Part shown: positions 9,118 through 17,535 of the stretch, in pieces
Position numbering within the stretch: the first letter of the stretch is position 1
Layout: each line of letters opens with the position of its first letter
Source of the DNA: Pseudomonas sp. 8Z
GTDB lineage: Bacteria > Pseudomonadota > Gammaproteobacteria > Pseudomonadales > Pseudomonadaceae
DNA: 64,000 nucleotides
Direction: 5' to 3'
Assembly (NCBI RefSeq): GCF_902506535.1
Contig: NZ_LR733825.1
Coordinates: 1,021,091 to 1,085,090, forward strand
Program-made: the position numbers and the translations under genes
Notes under the pieces: model-generated
What the model saw: the letters and a program-made list of their open reading frames with translations, nothing else
Databases searched by the model: none
What the model was told of the DNA's origin: nothing

Positions 9118-9420
9118 ATGCCCTACCTCGCCCGAACCGCCCTCGGCGGTTTGCTGCTGCTCAGCGCCATGCCGCTGCTGGCCGACACCGACTGTGCCCG
9201 CCCTGACCGCAGCATCTGGATGCCGGAGTCGCAGTTCCGCGAGCAGATGAAGCGCCAGGGCGTGCAGATCACCAAGTTCCGCATCACTCCCGGCCACTGC
9301 TACGAGATTTATGGCTTCGACCGCGAGGGCCGCAAGCTGGAGGTCTACTACGACCCGGTCGATGCCCACCCGGTCGAGCAAGTCGCCAGCAGCTCCCAGG
9401 ACAAGCCCAGCCACCCCTGA
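9118..9420 (+). CDS. PepSY domain-containing protein, paralogue of the preceding gene
   Basis: A 100-residue exported protein with a signal peptide (cleaved after LLA, about residue 22). The mature domain is clearly related to the preceding protein: CARPDRSIW, ITKFRITPGHCYEIYGFDREGRK and VYYDPV align with CTTADRSTW, INKFKVTDGNCYEIYGFDKDGRK and IYHDPV. A polar tail (SSSQDKPSHP) is added. The two genes are probably one transcript that arose by tandem duplication. It ends 10 bases before the sialidase-fold gene. Confidence 0.88.
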   Translation: MPYLARTALGGLLLLSAMPLLADTDCARPDRSIWMPESQFREQMKRQGVQITKFRITPGHCYEIYGFDREGRKLEVYYDPVDAHPVEQVASSSQDKPSHP

Positions 9421-9430
9421 ACACGTGATC

Positions 9431-10711
9431 ATGACTTCGATCCTCAAGACCTGCGCCCTATTGCTGGGCACCGCCGGTGTTTTCGCCTGGGCCTGGCTCG
9501 GCCAAACCTCACACCCACTGCCCCCCTTCGCCAGCCCGGCAGCACCACCCGCAGCCAGCGCAACAGCCGAGATGACGGCGCACTTCGCCTCCTCTGACTT
9601 AGATGACTTCGTCCACTCAGCCTCCATCACCGGCCTGCCTGGTGGTGACCTGATGGCCGCCTGGTTCGCCGGCACACGCGAAGGCGCCGCCGACGTGCAG
9701 ATCCGCGCCGCGCGCTTCGATGCCGCCAGTGGCCAGTGGAGCGCCGAACGCGTACTGGCCAGCCGCGAGTCAACACAGCGCGCGGTCGGCAAGCACATCC
9801 GCAAACTGGGCAACCCGGTGATCAGCCTGGCACCGGACAACCGCCTGTGGCTGTTCTACGTCTCGGTATCGCTCGGCGGCTGGGCCGGCAGCGCGATCAA
9901 CGCCATGGTCTCCGACGACCTCGGCGCAACCTGGTCGGCACCTCGGCAACTGGTCACCAGCCCCTTTCTCAACATCAGCACTCTGGTGCGTGCCGCCCCC
10001 GTGTTCCACGCCGACGGCAGCATCGGCCTGCCGGTGTACCACGAGTTCCTCGGCAAGTTTCCCGAGTACCTGCACCTGAGCGCGAACGGCGAAGTGCTGG
10101 GCAAATACCGCATCGGCAAGGGCCGCTACTCCTTGCAACCCACCGTAGTACCACTGGACGAGCGCCGCGCCGTGGCCCTGCTGCGCTATGCCGGTGAGGA
10201 ACATCACCGCGTGCTGGCCAGTTACAGCGAGGACGCAGGGCGTAGCTGGAGTCGCCCGCAGCCGGTCGAGCCGAGCAACCCCAACTCGTCCCTAGCAGCA
10301 GTCGGTCGCCCCGACGGCAGCCTGCTGGTGGCGATGAACGACCTGGAAGACGGGCGCTTTCGCCTGACCCTCTACGCCACCGACGCCAACCTGAGCAACT
10401 GGCGCAGCCTGGGCGAGCTCGACGAAAGCCCCAACCCCTGGGGCGAGCCGATCGCCCAGCAGGATTTCCCCACTGTGGTCAGCGAGAAGTACCGCGCCAG
10501 CGGCGGCAAGCCCGAGCAACAAGCGCAGTTCCTCGACCGCGTGACCGCGCGCATGTGCAGCGCCGAAGGCTGCACCTTCGACTACGAGTACCCCTACTTC
10601 ACCCGCGACCGTGAGGGCACCTACCACCTCGTCTATTCGTGGAACGACATGTTCATCAAGCACCTGGCCTTCAACGAGGCCTGGCTGTCGGAGCGCCGCC
10701 CGCATGACTGA
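9431..10711 (+). CDS. Exported sialidase-fold (BNR repeat) protein
   Basis: A 426-residue protein with an N-terminal signal or anchor segment (about 5-24). It has a six-bladed propeller signature: two Asp boxes, SDDLGATW (161-168) and SEDAGRSW (266-273), plus the AWFAGTREG motif (78-86) seen in the exo-alpha-sialidase superfamily. A neuraminidase-like glycosidase or carbohydrate-binding role is likely; the substrate is unknown. The stop overlaps the start of a membrane protein gene by 8 bases, and a large phosphotransferase follows with a 4-base overlap. The three genes form a tight operon that probably acts on an envelope glycan or glycolipid. Confidence 0.82.
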   Translation: MTSILKTCALLLGTAGVFAWAWLGQTSHPLPPFASPAAPPAASATAEMTAHFASSDLDDFVHSASITGLPGGDLMAAWFAGTREGAADVQIRAARFDAASGQWSAERVLASRESTQRAVGKHIRKLGNPVISLAPDNRLWLFYVSVSLGGWAGSAINAMVSDDLGATWSAPRQLVTSPFLNISTLVRAAPVFHADGSIGLPVYHEFLGKFPEYLHLSANGEVLGKYRIGKGRYSLQPTVVPLDERRAVALLRYAGEEHHRVLASYSEDAGRSWSRPQPVEPSNPNSSLAAVGRPDGSLLVAMNDLEDGRFRLTLYATDANLSNWRSLGELDESPNPWGEPIAQQDFPTVVSEKYRASGGKPEQQAQFLDRVTARMCSAEGCTFDYEYPYFTRDREGTYHLVYSWNDMFIKHLAFNEAWLSERRPHD

Positions 10712-11294
10712 CTTCTGGCTGCCACACCTGGCCTTCACCCTGCTCGCCTTCCTGGTACTGAGCCCGCTTGGCCGCAGCCGCCCGCTGCAGGCGGTCAAGC
10801 TGTTCACCTGCCTATTGCTCAGCCTGGTGCCGATGCAGGGCATCAGCCTGGCGCTGCAGTTGCGCACCTACATCGGCGATCTGTCGATAGCCAGCCTGGT
10901 GCTACTCGGCTGGGCAACCCTGAGCCGCTTCGGCCTGCCGCCGGTCGGCAGCCGTGATCGTCTGGCCAGCCTGGCGCTGTTCGCCGGCCTGGCCGTGCTG
11001 CTCTACCCGGCGGCGCTGGGCATGAGCTATGCCGACCCTTACCAGCTCGGTTTCGAGCCACGCCCGATGCTGCTGGTGCTGGGCCTGCTGTGCGCGGTGC
11101 TGATCATCCAGCGCAGTTGGCTCGGCGCCCTGGCGCTGGTACTGGCGACCCTGGCCTTCGCCCTGCGCCTGGGCGCCTCGGAAAACTACTGGGATTACCT
11201 GATCGACCCCTACCTGGCCCTCTATAGCCTCGGCGCCCTGCTGATCGCAGCGCTGCGCTGGTTGCTGAACCGTCCGACAAGGAACCTCGCATGA
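10704..11294 (+). CDS. Polytopic inner-membrane protein of the sialidase/sulfatase operon
   Basis: A 196-residue, strongly hydrophobic protein with about six predicted membrane segments and no soluble domain. I took the ATG at 10704, which overlaps the upstream stop (ATGACTGA); upstream codons in this frame belong to the out-of-frame sialidase gene. The end overlaps the next start by ATGA, indicating translational coupling. The family is not recognised. Its position between a sialidase-fold protein and an LTA-synthase-like enzyme suggests a partner in the same envelope pathway. Confidence 0.8.
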   Translation: MTDFWLPHLAFTLLAFLVLSPLGRSRPLQAVKLFTCLLLSLVPMQGISLALQLRTYIGDLSIASLVLLGWATLSRFGLPPVGSRDRLASLALFAGLAVLLYPAALGMSYADPYQLGFEPRPMLLVLGLLCAVLIIQRSWLGALALVLATLAFALRLGASENYWDYLIDPYLALYSLGALLIAALRWLLNRPTRNLA

Positions 11295-13327
11295 GCTGGT
11301 TGAAATCGCGCCGCCTGCATTACCTGGCAGGCCTGACGGCGCTGCTGTTCGCGCTCTTCGCCGCCTTGCGCGGGGTGTTTCTGCTGGGCTTCTCCGCCGT
11401 CGACAGCATCAGCGAGGCGGACGTGCTGAACACCCTCGGCATCGGCCTGCGCTTCGACCTGCGCCTGGCCCTGCTGCTGATGTTACCGGCGGGCATCCTG
11501 CTGGCCCTGCCCAAACTGCGCCTGGCGCGTTTTCGCGCCACACGCTGGCTGCTGCGCGGCTATCTGGTATTGGCTGTGGCAGCGTTGGGTCTGCTGTACA
11601 TCATCGACTTCGGCCACTACGCCTACCTGGGCGTGCGCCTCAACGCCACGGTACTGCGCTTTGCCGGTGATGCGCAGATTTCCGCCGGTATGCTCTGGCA
11701 GACCTACCCGGTGCTGTGGATAACCCTGGCCTGGCTGGCGGGCGTAGCGCTGTGGACATGGGCACTGCTGCGCCTGGAGCGCGCCACGCTGGATCGCCCT
11801 GCCAGCGACAAGGTTGGCGTGTTGCCAGCACTCGGCGGTGCAGCGGTGGTGAGCGTGCTGGTGTTCTTCGGCCTGCTCGGCCGCGCCAGCGCGCTGAATC
11901 TGGAGAACCCGGTGCCACTGCGCTGGAGCGATGCCTTCTACAGCGGCAACAGTCAGATCGGCGCGCTCGGGATCAACCCGGCGCTGTTTCTCTTCGACAC
12001 CCTCAAGCTCGAACCCGCCGCCTTCGACGAGGCCGCCACGCGTGAGCACTACGAGGTGGTGGCCGATTACCTGGGCGTGAGCGAGCGCGATGCGCAGGGC
12101 CTGAACTTCTTCCGCCAGCAGCCGCTGCAACCTCATCGCATCCAGGCCGAGCGCCAGCCGAATGTGGTCTTCGTCATGCTCGAATCCCTCGGCACCAGCG
12201 CCGTGGGCGCCTATGGCAACCCGCTGAACCCGACACCAAACCTCGACCGCCTGGCCAAGGAAAGCTGGTTCTTCCGCCACTTCTACGTGCCGGTGACCGG
12301 CACCGCCAAGACCGTGTGGGCGAGCATCACCGGCATCCCTGACGTATCGCGCCAGGAGACGGCGACACGCAATCCGATGATTGCCCGCCAGCGCACACTG
12401 ATCAACGCGCTCGACGGCTATGAGAAGTTCTACATGATCGGCGGCAACGCCGGCTGGGCCAATATCAATGCACTGATCCGCCAGAGCATCGACGGCGTAC
12501 AGCTCTATGAAGAGCGCCACTGGCAGTCGCCGCAGGTGGACGTGTGGGGCATCTCCGACCTGGATTTCTTCAAGGAAGGCACGCGCATCCTTGGCGCCCT
12601 GCCCAAGGACAAACCCTTCTTCGCCTATCTGCAAACCTCCGGCAACCACCGCCCCTTCACCATCCCCAAGGACAATGACGACTTCGAGGCGCTCGACCTG
12701 CCGCTGGAACAGGTGCAGCAGGCTGGCTCGCGCAGCGTCGAGCAGTACAACGCCGTGCGCTTGCTGGACTACAACATCGGTCGCCTGATGGAACTGGCCA
12801 AGGAGCAGGGCTTCTACGACGACACCATTTTCGTCTTCTTCGGCGACCACAACACCCGCATCAGCCAGATCCCGCACATGGCCCCGGCCTTCGAGCAACT
12901 GGGACTGGAGAGCAACAACGTGCCGCTGCTGATCCACGCGCCAAAGTGGCTGGCGCCGCGCGAGTTCGATGAAGCCGTGGGCCTGGCCGACCTGCTGCCA
13001 ACCGTGGCCGGGCTGGTGGGCGTGCCCTTCGCCAACGGCGGCCTGGGTCGCGACCTGCAACTGCCAGCGCCGGAAGGCGAACGCGTGGTGCCGCTGGTAC
13101 TGCAGGAAGGCAGCTTCCCGGTGATCGGCGCGGTGACCCAGGATTTTCTCGTGCAGATGCAACACGACGGCAGCTCGCCGACCCTGCACGACCTGCACTC
13201 GCCGACACCGCGCGACAACGTCGCCGAACAGCACCCGGAGGAATTCAAACGCCTGCTGCCCCTGGGCCGTGGCCTGCACGAAGCCGCGCGCTTGCAGATG
13301 TACCGCAACGTACAAGCAGAGGACTGA
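11291..13327 (+). CDS. LTA-synthase/phosphoethanolamine-transferase-like membrane phosphotransferase (sulfatase fold)
   Basis: A 678-residue protein with about five N-terminal membrane segments (to about residue 190) and a periplasmic alkaline-phosphatase-superfamily domain. The sulfatase core shows VVFVMLESLG with its metal-binding Glu, VTGTAKTVWASITG with the likely nucleophilic Thr, and FFGDHNTR with Asp-His metal ligands. Gram-negative relatives transfer glycerol-phosphate or similar groups from phospholipids to periplasmic glycans (as OpgB does). It is coupled by ATGA to the preceding membrane protein. Its last codons lie in the first unit of a 90-bp repeat. Confidence 0.88.
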   Translation: MSWLKSRRLHYLAGLTALLFALFAALRGVFLLGFSAVDSISEADVLNTLGIGLRFDLRLALLLMLPAGILLALPKLRLARFRATRWLLRGYLVLAVAALGLLYIIDFGHYAYLGVRLNATVLRFAGDAQISAGMLWQTYPVLWITLAWLAGVALWTWALLRLERATLDRPASDKVGVLPALGGAAVVSVLVFFGLLGRASALNLENPVPLRWSDAFYSGNSQIGALGINPALFLFDTLKLEPAAFDEAATREHYEVVADYLGVSERDAQGLNFFRQQPLQPHRIQAERQPNVVFVMLESLGTSAVGAYGNPLNPTPNLDRLAKESWFFRHFYVPVTGTAKTVWASITGIPDVSRQETATRNPMIARQRTLINALDGYEKFYMIGGNAGWANINALIRQSIDGVQLYEERHWQSPQVDVWGISDLDFFKEGTRILGALPKDKPFFAYLQTSGNHRPFTIPKDNDDFEALDLPLEQVQQAGSRSVEQYNAVRLLDYNIGRLMELAKEQGFYDDTIFVFFGDHNTRISQIPHMAPAFEQLGLESNNVPLLIHAPKWLAPREFDEAVGLADLLPTVAGLVGVPFANGGLGRDLQLPAPEGERVVPLVLQEGSFPVIGAVTQDFLVQMQHDGSSPTLHDLHSPTPRDNVAEQHPEEFKRLLPLGRGLHEAARLQMYRNVQAED

Positions 13328-13387
13328 GCCCAACCTGTAGGAGCCGCTTCAGCGGCGAGCTTTTATCGCGGCTAAAGCCGCTCCCAC
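13298..13387. repeat. 90-bp direct repeat, copy 1 (gene 3' end plus REP)
   Basis: It spans the last ten codons of the phosphotransferase gene and the REP-like hairpin behind it. It recurs at 13432-13521 with five or six substitutions. In the second copy the stop is TAA rather than TGA (GGAATAAGCC against GGACTGAGCC). Confidence 0.92.
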
Positions 13388-13431
13388 AGTGTTAGTCCGT
13401 AGCCCGGATAAATCCGCTCGACACGCTGCAT

Positions 13432-13521
13432 ATGTACCGCCACGTACAGGCAGAGGAATAAGCCCAACCTGTAGGAGCCGCTTCAGCGGCGAGCCTTTAT
13501 CGCGGCTAAAGCCGCTCCCAC
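13432..13521. repeat. 90-bp direct repeat, copy 2
   Basis: This is a diverged copy of 13298-13387 containing a duplicated gene tail (MYRHVQAEE, stop) with no gene attached, followed by a second REP hairpin. The 269-base gap 13328-13596 holds nothing else recognisable. Confidence 0.92.
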
Positions 13522-13596
13522 GGGGAGTGTGAACTGCGGCTCATGTAGAAGCGGCTGGGCGGCATTGCGCTTTAGCCGCGAATGCCATCGCTCGTC

Positions 13597-14589
13597 TCAG
13601 GCGCGAAAACGACTCGGCGGCACGCCGCTCCAGCGTTGGAAGGCATGGCGGAAGCTGGCCGTTTCACTGAACCCCAGCACCTCGGCGATGCGATGCACCG
13701 GCCACAGCTCCTCGCTAAGCAGCGCTTTGGCACGCTCGAAACGCAATTCATCGAGCAGCCCCTGATAGCTGGTGCCCAATTCCTGCAAGTGACGGCGCAA
13801 GGTACGCGGCGAGCAGTGCATCTGTTGCGCCAGGTTCTCCAGCCCCGGTGGCTCGGCCATCTGCGCGGCAAGCAACTGGCGCACCCGCCCCAGCCAGGCC
13901 TGGCGACTGCTGAACTCGGCGTTCAAGCGGCGGCAACGCTCCACCATATCGCCATGGGTAACGCTGTCGGCCAGCGGTAGACGGCGCTCCAGCAACGCGG
14001 CGGGAAAGGCAAAGGCGTTGCGTTGCGCCGTAAAACGCAGAGGGCAGGGAAAGCTCTGTGCATAGCGCTGCACGTAGTGCGGCTGGGCGTGGGTGAACTC
14101 AGCGCCCTCCAGCGGCATCGACTGGCGCAGCAGTTCGTCACCGATCAATTTCAACGAAGCCAGGCACATCTCCACGTTGAATACTTCCAACGCAGCGCTA
14201 TCGCGGTAACCACTGGCGCTAATCCAAGCCAGCTCACCATCCACCTGCAGATCGAGGCGGAAATAGGTACCGAGCAGCGCCGGATACTGCAATAGCAGGC
14301 GCCAGGCATCACCCAGGGTGGCAGCCGACAGTGCGGCGTAACCGAGCAGCCCATAAGAGGAAACATGCAGACGGCCCCCCAGCTCCAGCCCTAAATCAGC
14401 GCGCAGGGCCAAGGCGTTAGCGCACACCTGTAACTCTTGCACCCGCGTAATGCGTGCGTCGGCATTGTCCAGATCAGCCGCACCAATCCCGCTCCCGGCC
14501 AGCATTTTCGCGCGCAGCTCGGGCTGGTCGGCGAAGCGTTGCAGAATCAGGGAAACCACATGCAGGGTGGTCAACGAGGTGTACGGCAT
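13597..14589 (-). CDS. AraC-family transcriptional regulator
   Basis: A 330-residue regulator. Residues about 20-205 form the N-terminal ligand-binding domain of the type found in OruR-like Pseudomonas AraC proteins (Arabinose_bd family). Residues about 225-330 carry two helix-turn-helix units; MHCSPRTLRRHLQELGTSY and HRIAEVLGFSETASFRHAF are diagnostic, and the protein ends with the usual FRRWSGVPPSRFR-like motif. The neighbours (an exported protein and adhA) are on the same strand and separated by gaps, so the target is not obvious. The ligand is unknown. Confidence 0.92.
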   Translation of the reverse strand: MPYTSLTTLHVVSLILQRFADQPELRAKMLAGSGIGAADLDNADARITRVQELQVCANALALRADLGLELGGRLHVSSYGLLGYAALSAATLGDAWRLLLQYPALLGTYFRLDLQVDGELAWISASGYRDSAALEVFNVEMCLASLKLIGDELLRQSMPLEGAEFTHAQPHYVQRYAQSFPCPLRFTAQRNAFAFPAALLERRLPLADSVTHGDMVERCRRLNAEFSSRQAWLGRVRQLLAAQMAEPPGLENLAQQMHCSPRTLRRHLQELGTSYQGLLDELRFERAKALLSEELWPVHRIAEVLGFSETASFRHAFQRWSGVPPSRFRA

Positions 14590-14669
14590 GATGCGTTCCG
14601 TGGGTGTAGACGGCCAAGAAAACGCAAGAAATATGCCGCTATTGGCGGGTCGAACCCCGCCCGATGCGC

Positions 14670-15464
14670 TCAGCGGTTACGCAGAATGGCGTTGATGAAG
14701 TCGCCCTGGTTGGCTTCATCCGGGTGCGTGGTGAACAGCAGGCGGCCATCTTTTTCGTTCAGTTTCAGCCCCTCGCCGAAGCGGCAGTCGACGCCCTTGA
14801 TGGTCTTGGCTTCGGCCTTGTAGCGGTCGTCATTGCCGCACAGATAGGCCATCTGATTGACCACCTCGCCGCAGAAGCTCGGCACGCTGAGGCCGATCAA
14901 TTGTTCGTCAGTGATAGCACTCCACTCAACCTGAGTCGCCAGCGGAGTACCGCAGGCTTTGCTGGCCTCGCTATCTATTTCCTGCAAGCGACCGCTGTAG
15001 TCCGCCACGCGCTTTTTTCGATCAAAGGCCGCGAGACGGGCCTGCACGCCCTCCTTCTCTTGCTTTTCATACAGCGCGAGCAGCTCGGCGGGCTTGAGCG
15101 CTTTGCTCGTGTCTTCGTCGTAGCTGAGTTCGAAACCCTGAGTATTGGGCAGATTGAGCTGGTAGCTCTCACCGCGCCAGGCACGACGCTTGTTGATTAG
15201 GTTGTAATCGCGGCCATCGAGGCGAATGCCATAGTCACGCTGTTCGTTACCCAGTTCCTGTACATCGGTGAGAAATACCACTTCGTCGAGCGGATGGTTG
15301 ATGCCACGCACCTGCACCAGCGCCTGCTTGCCATCAGCCGAAGGCGCCAGCGCCAGGCTCACGCCCTGACCTGCATCGAATACCTGGGGATGCTTGGCCA
15401 ACTCAAGCGCCGACACTTGAAGCGAGAGTAAGGAGAGGGCGAAGAGCGTAAGGTGGTGTTTCAT
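14670..15464 (-). CDS. Exported protein of unknown function, 264 residues
   Basis: A signal peptide (cleavage after VSA, residue 19) precedes a soluble, charged protein with three cysteines in the mature part (CGTP, FCGE, LCGND) plus a fourth in VDCRFGE. This is an even number that could form disulfides in the periplasm. The centre (LLALYEKQEKEGVQARLAAFDRKKRVADY) is predicted helical or coiled-coil. It lies downstream of adhA on the same strand with a 106-base gap. I do not recognise the family. Confidence 0.75.
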   Translation of the reverse strand: MKHHLTLFALSLLSLQVSALELAKHPQVFDAGQGVSLALAPSADGKQALVQVRGINHPLDEVVFLTDVQELGNEQRDYGIRLDGRDYNLINKRRAWRGESYQLNLPNTQGFELSYDEDTSKALKPAELLALYEKQEKEGVQARLAAFDRKKRVADYSGRLQEIDSEASKACGTPLATQVEWSAITDEQLIGLSVPSFCGEVVNQMAYLCGNDDRYKAEAKTIKGVDCRFGEGLKLNEKDGRLLFTTHPDEANQGDFINAILRNR

Positions 15465-15570
15465 TAGGCACGTCCATGTACGGGTCGAGGGCGCACAGTA
15501 TAGCCAGCCGCCTGGCGGTGTTCTGTGCGCCCGTACGCGTCCGATCTGTAAGAAAATGGCGACTTACACC

Positions 15571-16593
15571 TCAGAACTTCAGCACCACCCGCCCCTCGAT
15601 CTGCCCCGCGCGCATCTGCTCGAAGATGCCATTGATGTTGTCCAGGCTGTCGCTGCGTACCGTGGCCTTGACCAGGCCCTCGCCCGCGAAGTCTAGCGCC
15701 TCCTGCAGATCGGCGCGGGTGCCGACGATGGAGCCGGTGATGTGGATAGCCTTGAGCACCACATCGAAGATCGGCGTGGGGAAGTCACCTGGCGGCAAAC
15801 CGACCAGCGCCACCGTGCCGCGTCGGCGCGCCATGCCAATGGCCTGACCGAAAGCGATGTTGGACACAGCCGTGACCAGCACGCCGTGAGCACCTCCGAT
15901 ATCGCGCTGCACCACCTCGGCCGGGTTTTCCTTGCGCGCGTTGATGGTCAGGCTGGCGCCCAGTTTGCGCGCCAGCTCCAGCTTGGCGTCGTCGACATCC
16001 ACCGCGATCACGTGCAGGCCCATGGCGCGGGCGTACTGCACAGCCACGTGACCGAGACCGCCGATACCGGAGATCGCCACCCACTGACCGGGGCGCGCCT
16101 GGGTTTCCTTTAGGCCCTTGTACACTGTCACGCCTGCACAAAGGATCGGGGCGATTTCCAGAAAATCGACGGATTTCGGCAGTATACCGACGTAATTCGG
16201 ATCAGCCAGCACGTATTCGGCGTAACCGCCGTTGATCGAATAACCGGTGTTCTGCTGGCTTTCGCAGAGGGTTTCCCAGCCAGTCAGGCAGTGTTCGCAA
16301 CAGCCGCAGGCGCTGTACAGCCAAGGCACGCCGACACGATCGCCTTCCTTCACACGGGTCACGCCGCTGCCAACTGCCGCCACATAGCCGACGCCCTCGT
16401 GACCAGGGATGAACGGCAAGCTCGGTTTCACCGGCCAATCGCCCTCAGCAGCATGCAGATCGGTGTGGCAGACGCCCGAGGCCTCGATTTTCACCAAAAT
16501 CTGGCCAGGGCCTGGCAGCGGGATCTTCACCTCCTCTAAACGCAACGGCGCGCCGAAGGCGTGAACGACTGCGGCTTTCATGGTCTGGTTCAT
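15571..16593 (-). CDS. adhA: AdhA, zinc-dependent alcohol dehydrogenase
   Basis: A 340-residue medium-chain dehydrogenase that oxidises primary alcohols with NAD+. The catalytic zinc region is [15 protein letters not shown]; the structural zinc cysteines are in [15 protein letters not shown]; the Rossmann motif is [17 protein letters not shown] lies about nine bases before the ATG at 16593 ([10 protein letters not shown]). An upstream ATG at 16611 would add six residues but has no good ribosome binding site. The gene is divergent from purE, the same arrangement as P. aeruginosa adhA (PA5427) and purE (PA5426). Confidence 0.94.
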   Translation of the reverse strand: MNQTMKAAVVHAFGAPLRLEEVKIPLPGPGQILVKIEASGVCHTDLHAAEGDWPVKPSLPFIPGHEGVGYVAAVGSGVTRVKEGDRVGVPWLYSACGCCEHCLTGWETLCESQQNTGYSINGGYAEYVLADPNYVGILPKSVDFLEIAPILCAGVTVYKGLKETQARPGQWVAISGIGGLGHVAVQYARAMGLHVIAVDVDDAKLELARKLGASLTINARKENPAEVVQRDIGGAHGVLVTAVSNIAFGQAIGMARRRGTVALVGLPPGDFPTPIFDVVLKAIHITGSIVGTRADLQEALDFAGEGLVKATVRSDSLDNINGIFEQMRAGQIEGRVVLKF

Positions 16594-16745
16594 ATGCGGT
16601 GCCTCTTCCATGCGAGTGTTCGCTCAGTGTGCGCGCCTGAGCGACTGCGGCATTGCCCCAGAGCAAGGTTTGCGGCAGTTTTCTCGCCAGCTACCGCCGC
16701 CATGACAAACGGTCAAGCGTAGTGCCCGTCGGCCGTGGCTTTGCG

Positions 16746-16751
16746 CTATAC
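16746..16751 (+). promoter_or_regulatory. Probable -10 box of the purEK promoter
   Basis: TATACT, preceded by TGCGC, gives an extended -10-like element. No clear -35 is seen at the right distance. It would start a leader of about 138 bases before purE. The rest of the 302-base adhA-purE gap holds the adhA promoter region and the leader hairpin. Confidence 0.45.
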
Positions 16752-16794
16752 TGCGCGGCCTTCGGCCGGTAGCGCCCGGCCAACCGAACATTCA

Positions 16795-16829
16795 CAAGCC
16801 ACGCTGGCCTGCCCGCGTGGCTTGTTGGT
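16795..16829 (+). terminator. Terminator-like hairpin in the purE leader
   Basis: CAAGCCACGC (16795-16804) pairs perfectly with GCGTGGCTTG (16815-16824), followed by TTGGTTTTTG. It lies between the probable promoter and the purE start, so it could attenuate purEK transcription or end a short leader RNA. Confidence 0.55.
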
Positions 16830-16895
16830 TTTTGACGCGCCCTGCGGGGCACACTTTTGATGCGCCGTGAGGCGCCCGAGATGAGAGGCACGACG

Positions 16896-17387
16896 ATGAG
16901 CGCACTGGTTGGCGTGATCATGGGCTCCAAGTCCGATTGGTCCACCCTTAGCCACACCGCCGAGATGCTGGACAAGCTGGGCATTCCCCACGAGGTCAAG
17001 GTGGTTTCCGCCCACCGCACCCCGGATCTCTTGTTCCAGTACGCCGAAGAGGCTGAAGCCCGTGGCATTCAGGTGATCATCGCCGGTGCCGGTGGCGCCG
17101 CCCACCTGCCGGGCATGTGCGCAGCCAAAACGCACCTGCCGGTGCTCGGTGTGCCGGTGCAATCGTCGATGCTCTCGGGCGTCGACTCGCTACTGTCGAT
17201 CGTGCAAATGCCGGCCGGTGTGCCGGTCGCCACGCTGGCCATTGGCAAAGCTGGTGCGATCAACGCGGCGCTGCTGGCAGCCAGCATCCTCGGCCACCAG
17301 CACCCGCAGTTCCATACCGCACTCAAACAGTTCCGCGAGGAGCAGACCGAGACGGTGCTGAACAACCCGGACCCACGCGAGGCCTGA
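16896..17387 (+). CDS. purE: PurE, N5-carboxyaminoimidazole ribonucleotide mutase
   Basis: A 163-residue enzyme of de novo purine synthesis that converts N5-CAIR to [25 protein letters not shown] and the [11 protein letters not shown] loop are family signatures. Class I PurE works with PurK, which follows here. GAGAGG before the ATG at 16896 sets the start; earlier in-frame ATGs at 16857 and 16881 would add residues absent from the family. The length equals that of P. aeruginosa PurE. Confidence 0.97.
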   Translation: MSALVGVIMGSKSDWSTLSHTAEMLDKLGIPHEVKVVSAHRTPDLLFQYAEEAEARGIQVIIAGAGGAAHLPGMCAAKTHLPVLGVPVQSSMLSGVDSLLSIVQMPAGVPVATLAIGKAGAINAALLAASILGHQHPQFHTALKQFREEQTETVLNNPDPREA

Positions 17388-17535
17388 AGCCCATTCCATC
17401 AGCAGCTACGACACGGCGCATTAGCGCGCTGTGCGCTGCTCGGAATGCTCATTTACCGGCGTAAACTCCGCTTCCCGCGCTGAGGGCAGCGTTCAACGGC
17501 TTGGTCTCGCCACCTGCTGAAAAAGGGGCTTTGTT

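Noticed and set aside
9311..9430. Upstream start extending the sialidase-fold protein
   Set aside because: The extension is out-of-frame translation of the second PepSY gene; the signal-peptide start at 9431 is natural.
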